A stretch of 64,000 bases of DNA from Drosophila pseudoobscura (taxonomy: Eukaryota; Arthropoda; Insecta; Diptera; Drosophilidae), in NCBI RefSeq assembly GCF_009870125.1, contig NC_046679.1, positions 22,072,001-22,136,000 on the forward strand. The letters are read 5' to 3'. Positions 35,501 through 45,600 of this stretch are shown here, one piece after another; position 1 is the stretch's first letter; every line of letters begins with the position of its first letter. Under the pieces are notes generated by a model that made no database searches, was not told where the DNA came from, and saw only the letters and a list, made by a program, of their open reading frames with translations. The position numbers and the translations under genes were made by a program.

Positions 35501-37920
35501 CTATGAATCCGCCAGCCAATCATCGGAAGCATCAGATGTAAGTCTGTTGAGTAAGGCTTCTTCATCTGTACTGGGCTTAGACTTGCCCGGACTTTCGCTC
35601 TTGTGCAGCGGCACATCGCTGCCATCACCATGAGATTTTTTTTTCTCAATTCCTTCGGTGATAGTGCTGTTTTCCGAAGTGCTAGATGAAATGGTCACAT
35701 GATCTTGGACAGTAGTTTCCCAATCAGTTTTATTTTCGTCCACTGGACTCAATGCCATTTTAGTGCTTGATGGCGGCTTTTTACGATTTGGTGTGGCCAG
35801 AAACGTCGATATTGATGGTTGATATCCTCTGGTCATCAGAGAGAGATGTCCCTTGAACTGATACCATTTGGCTTGCACCTTTCCAGTTACAAATAGATCC
35901 CTGCCCACCGGAACAGTGCTGATAATCCGCCTGGGCTTAATGAAACGCACAAAGCGCTCGAGCTCCTTGTAGCTGGAATGCTCCGAGTACTCGATGCCAA
36001 TTATGCTGATGCGCCTCCCATAGGAGGGCTTGCTGTTCTTCTCCCAGCCACTAGGACGAATGGCCAGTAGCATGTCGTATTGATCTTCGAATTGCTTAAA
36101 ATACTCTGCCAAAACCTGGAAATGCGAAACGTAAAGTTAGCGAATGTTTATCTAAGGGTATTCTGTCTTACCAAATAGGTAACTTTTCCCATGCCTATAA
36201 CATGCAAATTGGCTTGGTATGGATCGTCATTCAGTCGCGATTGGAGGTCAGGCCACTCCAGACAATCGATGGCCATGCGACGATGTGCCTCTGTCCAGAC
36301 AGTCAACGAGAATTTTTCGGCCAAAGTCAGCCAAATCTTTTCTTTTCCTATAACATAGGAGCCACACACATAGAGTATGCGTTTCCCTGGATTCCTTTCA
36401 TGGAATTTCTGCACCATATACACCGCTCTATCGACACTTTCGGTCTGGTGGCAAAAATCATAGTTCCCACTGAGATATGTGGTGTCCAAATAGAGCAGAT
36501 CTATATCGATGTTGTTCCAAAATATCGGTAGCGATTCCATTTCGAAGCTGGCACGAAAATCACCCGTGTGGAGAATGCATTCACCTGAAGACAGCTTGAA
36601 GAAGAACATAAGGGCTCCCGGACAATGATTTGCCTCTATGCCGGTGATCTGGATGTTGTCCACTAGAATTGTCTGATCCACATCAATCTCACGAATGTAC
36701 ATCTCATCTATTTTTATGAATGCTTGCACCAGGCGAGCTGTTAGGGGACTCATGAACAGTGGAAAAGCAAACTTCTTCGTCAGACCAATATAATGATCAG
36801 CATGAAAGTGGGTTAGGAAATAATGAGTCACGCCTGGTATGACTCCAAACTGGAAGCCATCGACACAAAAGTGTGTGCCCTCAACAACTTTATAGGGCGG
36901 ACATGGTTTGGGCGTCCTCTGCTTACGTCCATTGGACGCAATTTTCTCGGACGAAGTGTCTGGGTTTCCAGGTTCATTCGGAACTGGCAGTGGAGCAAGG
37001 AAACCTTTTTTATTGGGAATTGGTGGTGACGTACCTGCTGCCAGGACACCCCTTCTATTGGCCCTTTTATTGCGATTGGAAACAACGGTTGAAACAGGCG
37101 CAACCTTTTTCTTGGGCGAAGCATTTGTACTGGGACTGTCGTGGGGAGCCACTGTGGTGGAGGGTGAGGACTGACTGAGCAGATTTTCCTTAATGGAAAC
37201 ATCTCCAAGGAGGAGTTCACTGGGAATCGAAACCATTGGCGAGGACGGACATGCTTCGTTCACTATCCGTGGGCTGAGCTGATTTCCTTTAATATCCCCA
37301 GTCTTGGGAGCTTTGCATTGTGGTGGTGGTTCTAATTTGAAGCTTCTCAAATCGTCCGAGTCCTCAGACTCCGATTCCGAGCAGAGATCAATGACATTCG
37401 CGTCGGTCATACTTGTGTTCTCCTTGCCCCTTGCTTTGCGTGGCGGCTGGACACGCTTGGTGTGAGGTTCCATGTCTGATCCGTCTGTGGTCGTTGTTGA
37501 TGTGGTGGCCGCCTCGTCGAACAAGCGCTTGCGTCCTTTGTTCGACTTAGGAGCTGGCTTATTGTTGGCTGTCTTGCGAACTATCCCTTGCCGAGATGTA
37601 TGCGGTTTGTTCTCCATCTTGAGGCTTTTCGCGCTGCTTTTGAAGAAGGAATCGATGCGCAACTGCCCAGGAAGTGGCGTTTTCTTAGATGAACGTTTAA
37701 TAGTAGTATTTGCTATAATCGAAGCCGCTTCTTGAACAACTTTCGGTTTGTTTTTCCTCGTGGTTGTAGCGCCAGTTGATTTTGCCCGGTTTTTCTTCTC
37801 AGGGGTTTTCTCTCCGACATCGATTGATTGACTGACTGATTTCCCTAAGGCCTCATTTATTTTTGTTGTGGCTTGCAGCTCAACAAGGGATTTAAGCCGA
37901 ATTTTCCCGACGTTTGACAT
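35501..37920 (-). CDS. Snm1: SNM1A/DCLRE1A-type DNA crosslink repair nuclease
   Basis: This is a metallo-beta-lactamase/beta-CASP 5'-exonuclease that digests past interstrand crosslinks in the nucleus. Two exons, 36172-37920 and 35501-36115, encode 787 residues. The N-terminal 340 residues are basic and disordered. They contain a PCNA-binding PIP box QLRIDSFF (86-93) and a likely SUMO-interacting motif NVIDLCSESESED (175 onward). The catalytic domain begins near 343. Motif 2 is HFHADHY (371-376), then NHCPGA, TGDFR, LDTTY and CGSY follow, and the beta-CASP part lies in exon 2 (SEHSSYKELERFV, PRRIISTVPVG). A Ser/Lys-rich tail of about 110 residues ends the protein. The repeat-derived Motif 6/Motif 1 module lies immediately upstream (37951-38050). 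Confidence 0.95.
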
Positions 37921-37950
37921 TTCAACAAACTATAAACAACAAAATATACA

Positions 37951-38060
37951 ATCAGTGTGCTGCGGACTTATCGCTAAAATTTACCGTCAGACCCTTAGAA
38001 ATATACCAAAACATACCGTAAATATACTGACGAATTCAAGTTCTATTAGTATATGTAATG
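37951..38060 (-). promoter_or_regulatory. Snm1 core promoter: Motif 6 / Motif 1-like module from a dispersed repeat
   Basis: The minus strand reads GGTATGTTTTGGTATATTTC, the spacer CTAAGGGTCTGACGG, then TAAATTTTAGCGATAAGTCC and GCAGCACACTG (plus 37953-37963). The spacer matches the modules upstream of Npl4, Ssadh and the 42-kb gene. The Snm1 ATG is about 33 bases downstream, so the 5' UTR must be very short. Confidence 0.6.
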
Positions 38061-38763
38061 TGGCGGTATATTTAAACCCAACACATGAAAAACTAACTTT
38101 ATATGGATATATTATAAGTGGTGTATAGCAAGTACCCTGCTGAATAGCAGGAAACGGCCGCGGCAATGTCCGGAAGCCTTAGCGGCTTTCCGAATGTCTC
38201 CAGCTTTCGGCTATTAAAGTGCCTCAACCTGAATGGTTTACCATCCAAGGTCAAATTTTCGCCGAACAAAATTCTGAATCTGCTACACCTGAATATGAGC
38301 ATCACATACATTTCCCGTTGGGTTTACATTTTTAATGGTTGGAAATGCATAAGAGACAGAACGCTGTCTGTCTGCTTACACTGACATGGGTTACGTAGTT
38401 GTGTTCACTCAATAACTCAGAATTTGTGATTACACATGTACAAAGTTGAGTTATTAATAAAATTAGCTTAAAGTATATTTTAAAGATTATTATTTGTATA
38501 TTTGCACATTTTCCCTCAGCCAACAATTTTTTGTTTTGTCTATCAAGCCATTTCTCTCACAGCCAATTTATCAAAGCCTAATGTCATACAGCTAATAGCA
38601 AAACCTAATGTCATATGGCCATTAAATTGAATAGGATTGAGACAAGCTGACAGCTGATGCTTCTGTATTTGTGATTTCCAACAAAAACAAAGGCAAGCTG
38701 CGGGGCTTAAAGTTATTTGTGGTTGAAATTATTAAACTGGGACTGTTTGTCCGAGCTATCAGC
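38061..38763. other. Snm1-Pcmt intergenic region
   Basis: This is the divergent promoter interval. I see no gene. A GACAGCTGATG element near 38650 lies about 110 bases before the Pcmt ATG. Confidence 0.4.
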
Positions 38764-39614
38764 ATGGCCTGGCGTTCCGTTGGTGCTAGCAATCAGGATC
38801 TTATACGCCAACTGAAAGGTGAGTGGCATTTTGGCACGAGTGGCACAAAAAATAATTGGTTTCCAAAATGCACAGAGTACGGCGTCATTGCATCCGACGC
38901 AGTGGCAAAGGCAATGATTGATACGGATCGAAAACACTATTCCCCGCGCAACCCCTACATGGATGCGCCTCAACCAATTGGCGGCGGAGTGACTATTAGC
39001 GCACCACATATGGTAACAAGTGTCTGCTGGGTTTTGGATTTAATACTAAGGGGTTTCTTGCACTCTTCGCATAGCACGCCTTTGCATTGGAATATTTGCG
39101 CGATCATTTGAAGCCAGGTGCTCATGTGCTGGACGTCGGCTCTGGTTCGGGTTACCTAACCGCCTGCTTCTATCGCTACATCAAAGCGATGGGGGAGATT
39201 GCTGACACCTGCATTGTGGGCATCGAGCACCAGGCCTCGTTAGTGGCAATGAGCAAGGCCAATTTAAATTCCGACGATCGTAGCATGCTCGACTCTGGAA
39301 CGCTTAAAATTGTGCAGGGCGATGGACGCAAAGGATACCCGGCACATGCGCCCTACAACGCCATACATGTGGGAGCCGCTGCTCCCGATACGCCCACCGA
39401 ACTCATCAATCAACTGGCCAACGGAGGCCGCCTGATAGTGCCAGTTGGACCCGAGGGCGGCTCGCAGTACATGCAGCAAGTTGGTCATTTAATATTCTAT
39501 ATTGTTCGACGCCTAACCTTCTTTTTTCAGTACGATAAGGACAAAAATGGTAAAGTAGAGATGACGCGTCTTATGGGGGTAATGTATGTTCCACTCACGG
39601 ATTTACGCTCCTGA
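38764..39614 (+). CDS. Pcmt: Protein-L-isoaspartate (D-aspartate) O-methyltransferase
   Basis: The enzyme uses S-adenosylmethionine to methylate isoaspartyl residues and so starts repair of aged proteins. Four exons, 38764-38818, 38876-39012, 39075-39479 and 39531-39614, encode 226 residues, the known fly length. Landmarks are [33 protein letters not shown], the SAM motif [37 protein letters not shown], and [19 protein letters not shown], with the C-terminus VPLTDLRS. The ATG at 38764 (MAWRSVG) matches the known start, and the longer frame upstream has no ATG. Directly after the TGA the frame stays open for 26 more codons that encode a hydrophobic segment (see 39579-39695). Confidence 0.96.
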
Positions 39615-39695
39615 TGGAAAAAAATTGTACAGGTGCTAATCGTTGTGCTGCTGATTGGCATAGTTATCTACCAAATTCGTAATTTTGTTCGCTAA
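39579..39695 (+). other. Pcmt: Candidate alternative hydrophobic C-terminus of Pcmt
   Basis: After the Pcmt stop TGA (39612-39614) the same frame continues TGG AAA AAA ATT GTA CAG and then encodes VLIVVLLIGIVIYQIRNFVR before TAA at 39693-39695. This is a membrane-spanning-length hydrophobic segment with basic flanks. Two routes reach it. One is readthrough of the TGA. The other is removal of 39579-39632, a 54-nt interval with a GGG/GTAATG donor, a CTGAT branch-like site and a GTACAG acceptor that starts and ends in phase 0. The spliced product would end RLMG-VLIVV and lose [11 protein letters not shown]. Either way the result is a tail-anchor-like enzyme. Neither route is proven by sequence alone. 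Confidence 0.45.
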
Positions 39696-41279
39696 CTTAA
39701 TTATTTGGTCAGCAGACAGGCGGTCAGGAACAGAACCCTTAATGAATTATCAACGCTAAAAAAAATAGCAAGTCCTTTTAAGTTGAATTAATATAAATTA
39801 TTTGTCTACATATACATTATACAAATCATAATTACGCTAATTAAAATAATCCTATTTGGCTTTTAAGTCCCGAGCAGAAAAAACGTTATTGGACTTAGAT
39901 TTCTCATATTACCGATCGACTTAGCCTGACAATCGAATGATTCACCTTCGAGGTTTAGCAGAGTCATGACATGTCATTCTTCATTCCATTTTCAAAGTGT
40001 TCCGTTCGGGATTTAGTCGGGAGGAAGCTGCGCGGAATTGTTTACTAAAGCCTGACGACCAATTTCCGCTAACCAAAGAAAAACATGCATACCAAACATA
40101 TGCAAATGCTTTGGACTTAGTGCCTTCTCATTCAAAAGGGATTCGATGAGGATGACGACAGATAAAGATCAGTTTCACTGAAACCTAAGGGAACTGGAAA
40201 GTGACTGATGATTAAGGAGGCCATATACGCATTGATGGCCAACTTAGAGACGGAGCTGGCCAATCAAATCAAAGCTTTACGAATCATCTCTTTCAACTTT
40301 GGCGCGCAGCTCTAGCGGTTATCCAGTCCTATCATGGACAGATAACGATTAACCCATTGTAGAAAATGATGAAACTTATGAACTATAATGAATTTGAGCG
40401 CAGTTGAAAGGAAGGATCTATGCGGATCCATCTATACAAATAATACAAGCAATATTATTTTCCGCCGTTTTACTTTAGTTGTTCACTTGTTTAAATAGTT
40501 AGTGGGGTCAAGAGGTCAAGTGGGCTAAGCTCGTTCAATCAACGAAACGTTAGCACCACGGTGACCGTTTGCAGTATATTATATTTTCGGTATATTTTGA
40601 CGCCGAAATTGAGGTGAAGGTATGTATATGAATTTATGGTATATTTCATAGAAATTTTACAAATTGCAAATATTTCTATATCAAGGTAAAATAAAATAGC
40701 ATCAAAATTAGCTCAGGCAATGCTCAGGCTATCAATTTCCAGATTCCAAAAGCATCCTTTTTTGTTACCTTTTTATTAATAAAAAAAACAACACTTTTTT
40801 TATTTGTATATTCCATTTAGAAAATGGGACAGTATATTTCGGTATATTCCTGAGATCGGAGGGTATATTTTATCCGTATTTATTTATATATACAAACTGC
40901 TGTATTTATGGTGACCGTTTTTTTTTAACTTATTTCGGTCAATCAATCATAAATTTCATCAATCTATTAAATTTAATTTTATTAGTTATATTTCGAAACA
41001 GGGGGTATAGAAACTTCCAAACGCAAGTTTTTTTAACTTTCGCTCTCTGAAATCGTACTTCCGTGCATCATTTATTCCAATGGATAGCATTTAAAACATA
41101 TTCGCTCATTCACTTTCGAACAATTCCAAGTTGGTGCTCAATTTTGGTGGGACTTGCTCTCTTTTTTTGTGAATTGCTCTCTATTTTGTCATATCCTCTC
41201 TTCGTGGAGGGATTTTTCCTTGCCACAATGTCCCTTTTCAGCTCAACAATGTCCATACATTCCACTCATTTACGTTGCC
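39696..41279. other. Intergenic region with repeat fragments and a gene relic
   Basis: No complete gene is seen. A 35-codon frame at 40208-40315 (MIKEAIYALMANLETELANQ...) looks like decayed coding sequence. The stretch before it (GGATTCGATGAGGATGACGAC) also has coding texture. Promoter-type repeat fragments follow. Confidence 0.4.
40556..40910 (+). repeat. Two fragments of the promoter-bearing dispersed repeat
   Basis: Near 40560, GGTGACCGTTTGCAGTATAT is followed by CGGTATATTTTGACG. Near 40830, ACAGTATATTTCGGTATATTC with a CTGAGATCGGAGGGTATATT spacer is followed by a GGTGACCG near 40910. The pattern is a degenerate Motif 6/Motif 1 module. No gene start lies next to it. Confidence 0.5.
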
Positions 41280-41706
41280 ACTGTTCTTTGTTGACCTTTT
41301 TTTGTTCAAACCTTGTTTTAAACACAATACAATAAAAAGGAGTACTTAAAAGTAGCTATCTTTTAGAACATGTATTCATCAATGGCCTAAAATTAAGTGG
41401 GCAGAGCCAGGGTTCTAGTTAGTCAGCATTTCTCCTACGTTTAATTTGTTTGACCTTTTTCGGTAATATTTAAAATAAGCCAGTCAAGTAGAAAATTGAT
41501 TCATTAATCGGATAAAACTATGTGGGCAATACTGAGGGCTCTATCTAGCTGGTAATATTCGACGGAATATCAAAAACGAGGAATATGTATAATAGAACTT
41601 GAATTCGTAGGAATATTTACGGTATATTTTTAAAATGAGACGGTATATTTTTGTATATTTCTGAGGGTCCGACGGTATATTTTAAATAAATCCGCAGTCA
41701 CACTGG
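41280..41706 (+). repeat. Dispersed repeat family, copy upstream of the 42-kb gene
   Basis: This copy is in inverted orientation relative to those at 5110 and 8101. It holds ATCGGATAAAACTATGTGGG, TAATATTCGACGGAATATC, ACGAGGAATATGTATAATAG and CTTGAATTCGTAGGAATATT, ending in the promoter module at 41641-41706. It matches the right end of the unit 1 insertion (17770-17955). Confidence 0.6.
41641..41706 (+). promoter_or_regulatory. Motif 6 / Motif 1 core promoter of the 42-kb gene
   Basis: CGGTATATTTTTGTATATTT, the spacer CTGAGGGTCCGACGG, TATATTTTAAATAAATCC, then GCAGTCACACTGG. The last is the best Motif 1 match in the window (one mismatch in YGGTCACACTR). It is oriented toward the plus-strand gene. 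A 5' UTR exon from about 41715 and an intron ending at the acceptor near 42613 are inferred. Confidence 0.62.
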
Positions 41707-42636
41707 CTGCATTTGTTTGTCTGTTCTGTTTTAAGTGGAATTAAGTAAAAAACGGAAAAACGTTGGCTGCGAGCTCTTTATTTGGTTTTAAAATGCAGAT
41801 ACTGTCTAAAAGCACAACAATTTGATATATGAAACAAGGTAAACGGAAGACTGTTGAAAGTAAAAGCTGAGAACGACAGCATAGAACGACTAGCTGGTGC
41901 GGCAATTAAACAATAAGAAGTGCTGGGGAGTTGGTTAACTAGTGTCTTCTGCAGGGCGTGGAACGAGGCTTTGATGGGCCCCAGCCCAACCGTAGTTCGT
42001 CTCATTAAAGTAAACGAAGCGCGAAATTAAGTCGTAAGTTGTGGTAGGTGCTGCTGCCTGCTACCTCCGGACAGGTGTAATTTGAGTTGTGCGAAACGTC
42101 CCCCACTCCACATCACTTTACTCCACCTTTCCAGCCAGTTTGTCAAACCCGTTTGGCCTTTCTGGCAGAGTGGCAGGGTGGCAGAGGCTAATTTGTGATA
42201 TGGGAAATTCGTTTGAGTTGAGGCAAACAAAATTCCACGCGATTTCCATTTGTTTACATCCGATCCGAGCCCTCTCTCGCACTCTCTCTGCTTCTATATC
42301 TGTCTGGAATTTGTACAATTCTCAGCCATTACACATGCGCTGCGCGAGTGTATTTTCAATTAGATCATTAATTTTAATATTGCGCGCGTTTGTGCGATTT
42401 CAATTAGTTTGGCCTGCCAGTAAGAGTGGTAGCCGCAAGCCGAATGAAGATATACCCTTTTATAAATTTTAATTTTCTTTACTGAACTTAATTCTTACTG
42501 TGGCAGGGCGACCAGCTTCTGATCCAGTAATCTATACGCCTTGGAAGTGTAATCACGTTCCGCAATCATAACTTTTGCACGCACAAATAAACAAATTGTG
42601 TTCATTCTTTCCAGCATTCTCATTTCGGATCTCGCA

Positions 42637-42660
42637 ATGGACGCAGCAATACTTGAGTGA
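42637..42660 (+). CDS. Short upstream ORF in the 5' leader of the 42-kb gene
   Basis: ATG GAC GCA GCA ATA CTT GAG TGA lies 24 bases before the main ATG at 42684, in a different frame. If the leader begins before the acceptor at about 42613, ribosomes meet this 7-codon frame first, so it could dampen translation. Confidence 0.35.
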   Translation: MDAAILE

Positions 42661-42683
42661 ACGGAGGCGATCGGTCAACAAGC

Positions 42684-45600
42684 ATGCCCATGTCCCTGCA
42701 GGCCGCTGCAGCCCCGGCCCCAACGCCGGCTCCAGCTGTCAGTACCACGGCAGGCAACCAACTGATGCGCCCCCAAACGCTGGCTGGTCCCGAGCGTGAG
42801 CCCATCGAGTTCAATATCAATCTGGTGGGCGCCCCGCCTGAGGTAGAGCAGCTGGTGCAGCAGATCAAGAGCGTGGCCGAGCAATTCCTATATCATTGGA
42901 AGAGTTTTCCCATCGGTGAGATGAGGCATGCGAATGATGTGCATGATCCACGCTAATCGTGTCTAATTGCAGTTCTGCCGCAAGCATTGGCCAGCAGTGG
43001 CCTGAATCTGACGGCCAGTAATGCGACGAACAGTGTCAGCAGTCGCAAAGCGCGTCCCATTAATCTGCGTGACCTATTTATAGCGCCTCCCTTCGACGAG
43101 CTAGATGCAGTGGCCTCCGATGGTAGCGGCGAGCCGCGCCGCCTGACGAACGCCCAATTGAAAACGCTCCGTGAAACTGGGTGAGTTTTGGGGTCATCGG
43201 TCGCAGACGAGAGCCTACTGCTGCTCATGATGGATAGATTGATGGATGAATGGATGATGGATGATGGTTGGAGAGACACACGACGCAACTAAGCGCTAAA
43301 TAAGAAGCAAAATGCCAAAGACACGTCTAGCAAAAATTGCAGCAAAATGTTTTGCTAATTGCAGATAAACCTATGCGCTTAAGCCACATCTCCCCACCCC
43401 ACCCACACCTTACCTTCAAATGATTATAATTGTGTGTTACCTTAATTTCCTTCAAAAATTCGCCTTTATCATTCCTCGACACTTTTGCACAAAAAGCAAA
43501 CGCAAATAAATCAAATTAAGGCATGCCTCCAAATCCACCAAAAACAAGAAAAAAAAAATGAAAGACGATACAGAGCTATTCGGGTTGTCTGCTATCTGTT
43601 TTGTGTTTAATTTTATTGTTTCCTTTCCTAATACTAAATGCATGTGCGAAGCGAATTGAATCGAATCCTTTTTGTTAAACAAACTTGAAAACGGTTGACA
43701 ACAACAATTTGTATGTGAAATATTTCTGTAAAGCTTGCAAAAGGATAAATATGGAAAGCCGAAGAAATTAACTTTGGAACAATTGGAAACAATACGTAAA
43801 AATGGGTAAATAATACACACTAAACACAATAAAGCCAACGAAAAAAAATCTACTACTACTACTACTGGGCAAAGGCATAATTAAATCGTATATGTCTTCC
43901 CGCCTGTCTGCCTCAGCCTCAGCCCCAGCCTCAGCATTTGTATTAAGCAATTGTTTAGTCGGTGTTCCTCCGTTTGTACATACTCCCTTTCATTTACTGA
44001 ATGTTATTTTATTAACCTGTTGTTCTCTGTTTAATCATAATCTACTACATAAATGCTCTGAAATTGTGCATGCTGGAAACAAATTGAAACGAAAGCGAAT
44101 CTATTTGCATGCAAGAAACAAACCCTGGAGCGCCGCTCGGTCTCTATGGATCTAAAGAAATCCTGTTTAGATAATGATTATTATTTTGTAAAGCTCTTAA
44201 TGGAGCGAGTCCCGCAGCGGAATATAAACCATTATATGTATCCACTCCCACACACACACATTGTATGTACACTTTGCAAACCTTGGAATCGGGCAAACAT
44301 AATTCTGAATCTGAATCTGGTACACGCTTGTGCATGCCAACAATTTGTCATTTAATATAGCGTTCATTTATGTGTGTTTTTATGTTGCCTTCAGCTTCTT
44401 CTCTTTTCAACCATGAACCATGTGACTGACTAATGCTCTCTATCGTGCCTTTTCCCACAGCGAATTCGATGTGCCGAGCCTGCATTTTCCGGGTCAGGTG
44501 CACAAATGGCGTCTGTCGCAGCTGCTGCAGAAGGGCCGCCTGCGTGCCCATGACTCCTTTCTGAGTGATCTGGCCCTGGCGGCCCGCTTTGTGGTGGTCA
44601 CTGCTCGGTCGCGTATCTTCTCGCATTTCTTTTCGGTTGTGCATGCAGTGCATGGCTTGATCGGGGCATTCACCAAGCTGGCGGATATTTTTATTGGCGT
44701 GCCCGCGTTGCTGGCCCACAATTTGGACTACAAGATCAAGGAGGAGAGGTGTCGTTTCCTCATCGCGGAGTTGGTTTGTCGAGTAAGAAACGCGTACGAT
44801 TGATTGGTCTAATTGGTATTTTAATGGATTGGTTCTGCTCTTCCCACCTCTAGCCCGAGTTCGAGGACTGTCTGGATGGCCTCTGCTCGTATGTTCGTAA
44901 AATGCTGCGTCGTGCCACCATGGAAAAGTTCGATTTCAATAGCTGTGAGGTCAGCCAGCCCGTGCCCTATTTGTTCCTCACCCCCAAGGGACAGGAAATC
45001 GATTTGCGTCTGTTCTGTCGGGACATCATGCGCAAGGCTTTGCCCATCCTGATTGGCATTTTGGAGAGGGAGACGCGTGGCTGGTTTTTGCATTTCCGCG
45101 AGCGTCTGATTGCCGAGCTGCGGGCCAAGAAGCTCAACGACAAGGAGATCGAAGAGGAGGTCAACGAGGCCGTAATGAAGGAGTACTTGCAGCGCGTGTA
45201 CAGCTCCATCGTGGGCAATGCCAAGCTGGCAGAGCTGGGCACCGGAGTGCCCGAGTTGCTCGTGCAGCAGGCCCAGTCTGTGGTGATCATGTACAAGGCG
45301 GTGGACAAGGTGCAGCAGGATATTAAGCGCACTCGCGAGGACCACCAGAAGTGTCTGGCCAACGATCACTCCGTTTTGTCGCGCGTGACGCCCTGGCTGC
45401 GCTCCAAACTGCGCAACGCCGAGGAGAACCGACTGTACAAGTGCGCCTGGTCGGCCCACGAGGAGGCGCTGAAGATGTGTGCCCAGCACCAGCTTCACCA
45501 GACGGCGTACTTCCTCTCCCGCGATCTAGCCTTCATGAAGGAACGTGAACCAGTGCTGCTCAAGGAGTTGAAAAACGCCAAGACGCCCACGCGCAGTTTT

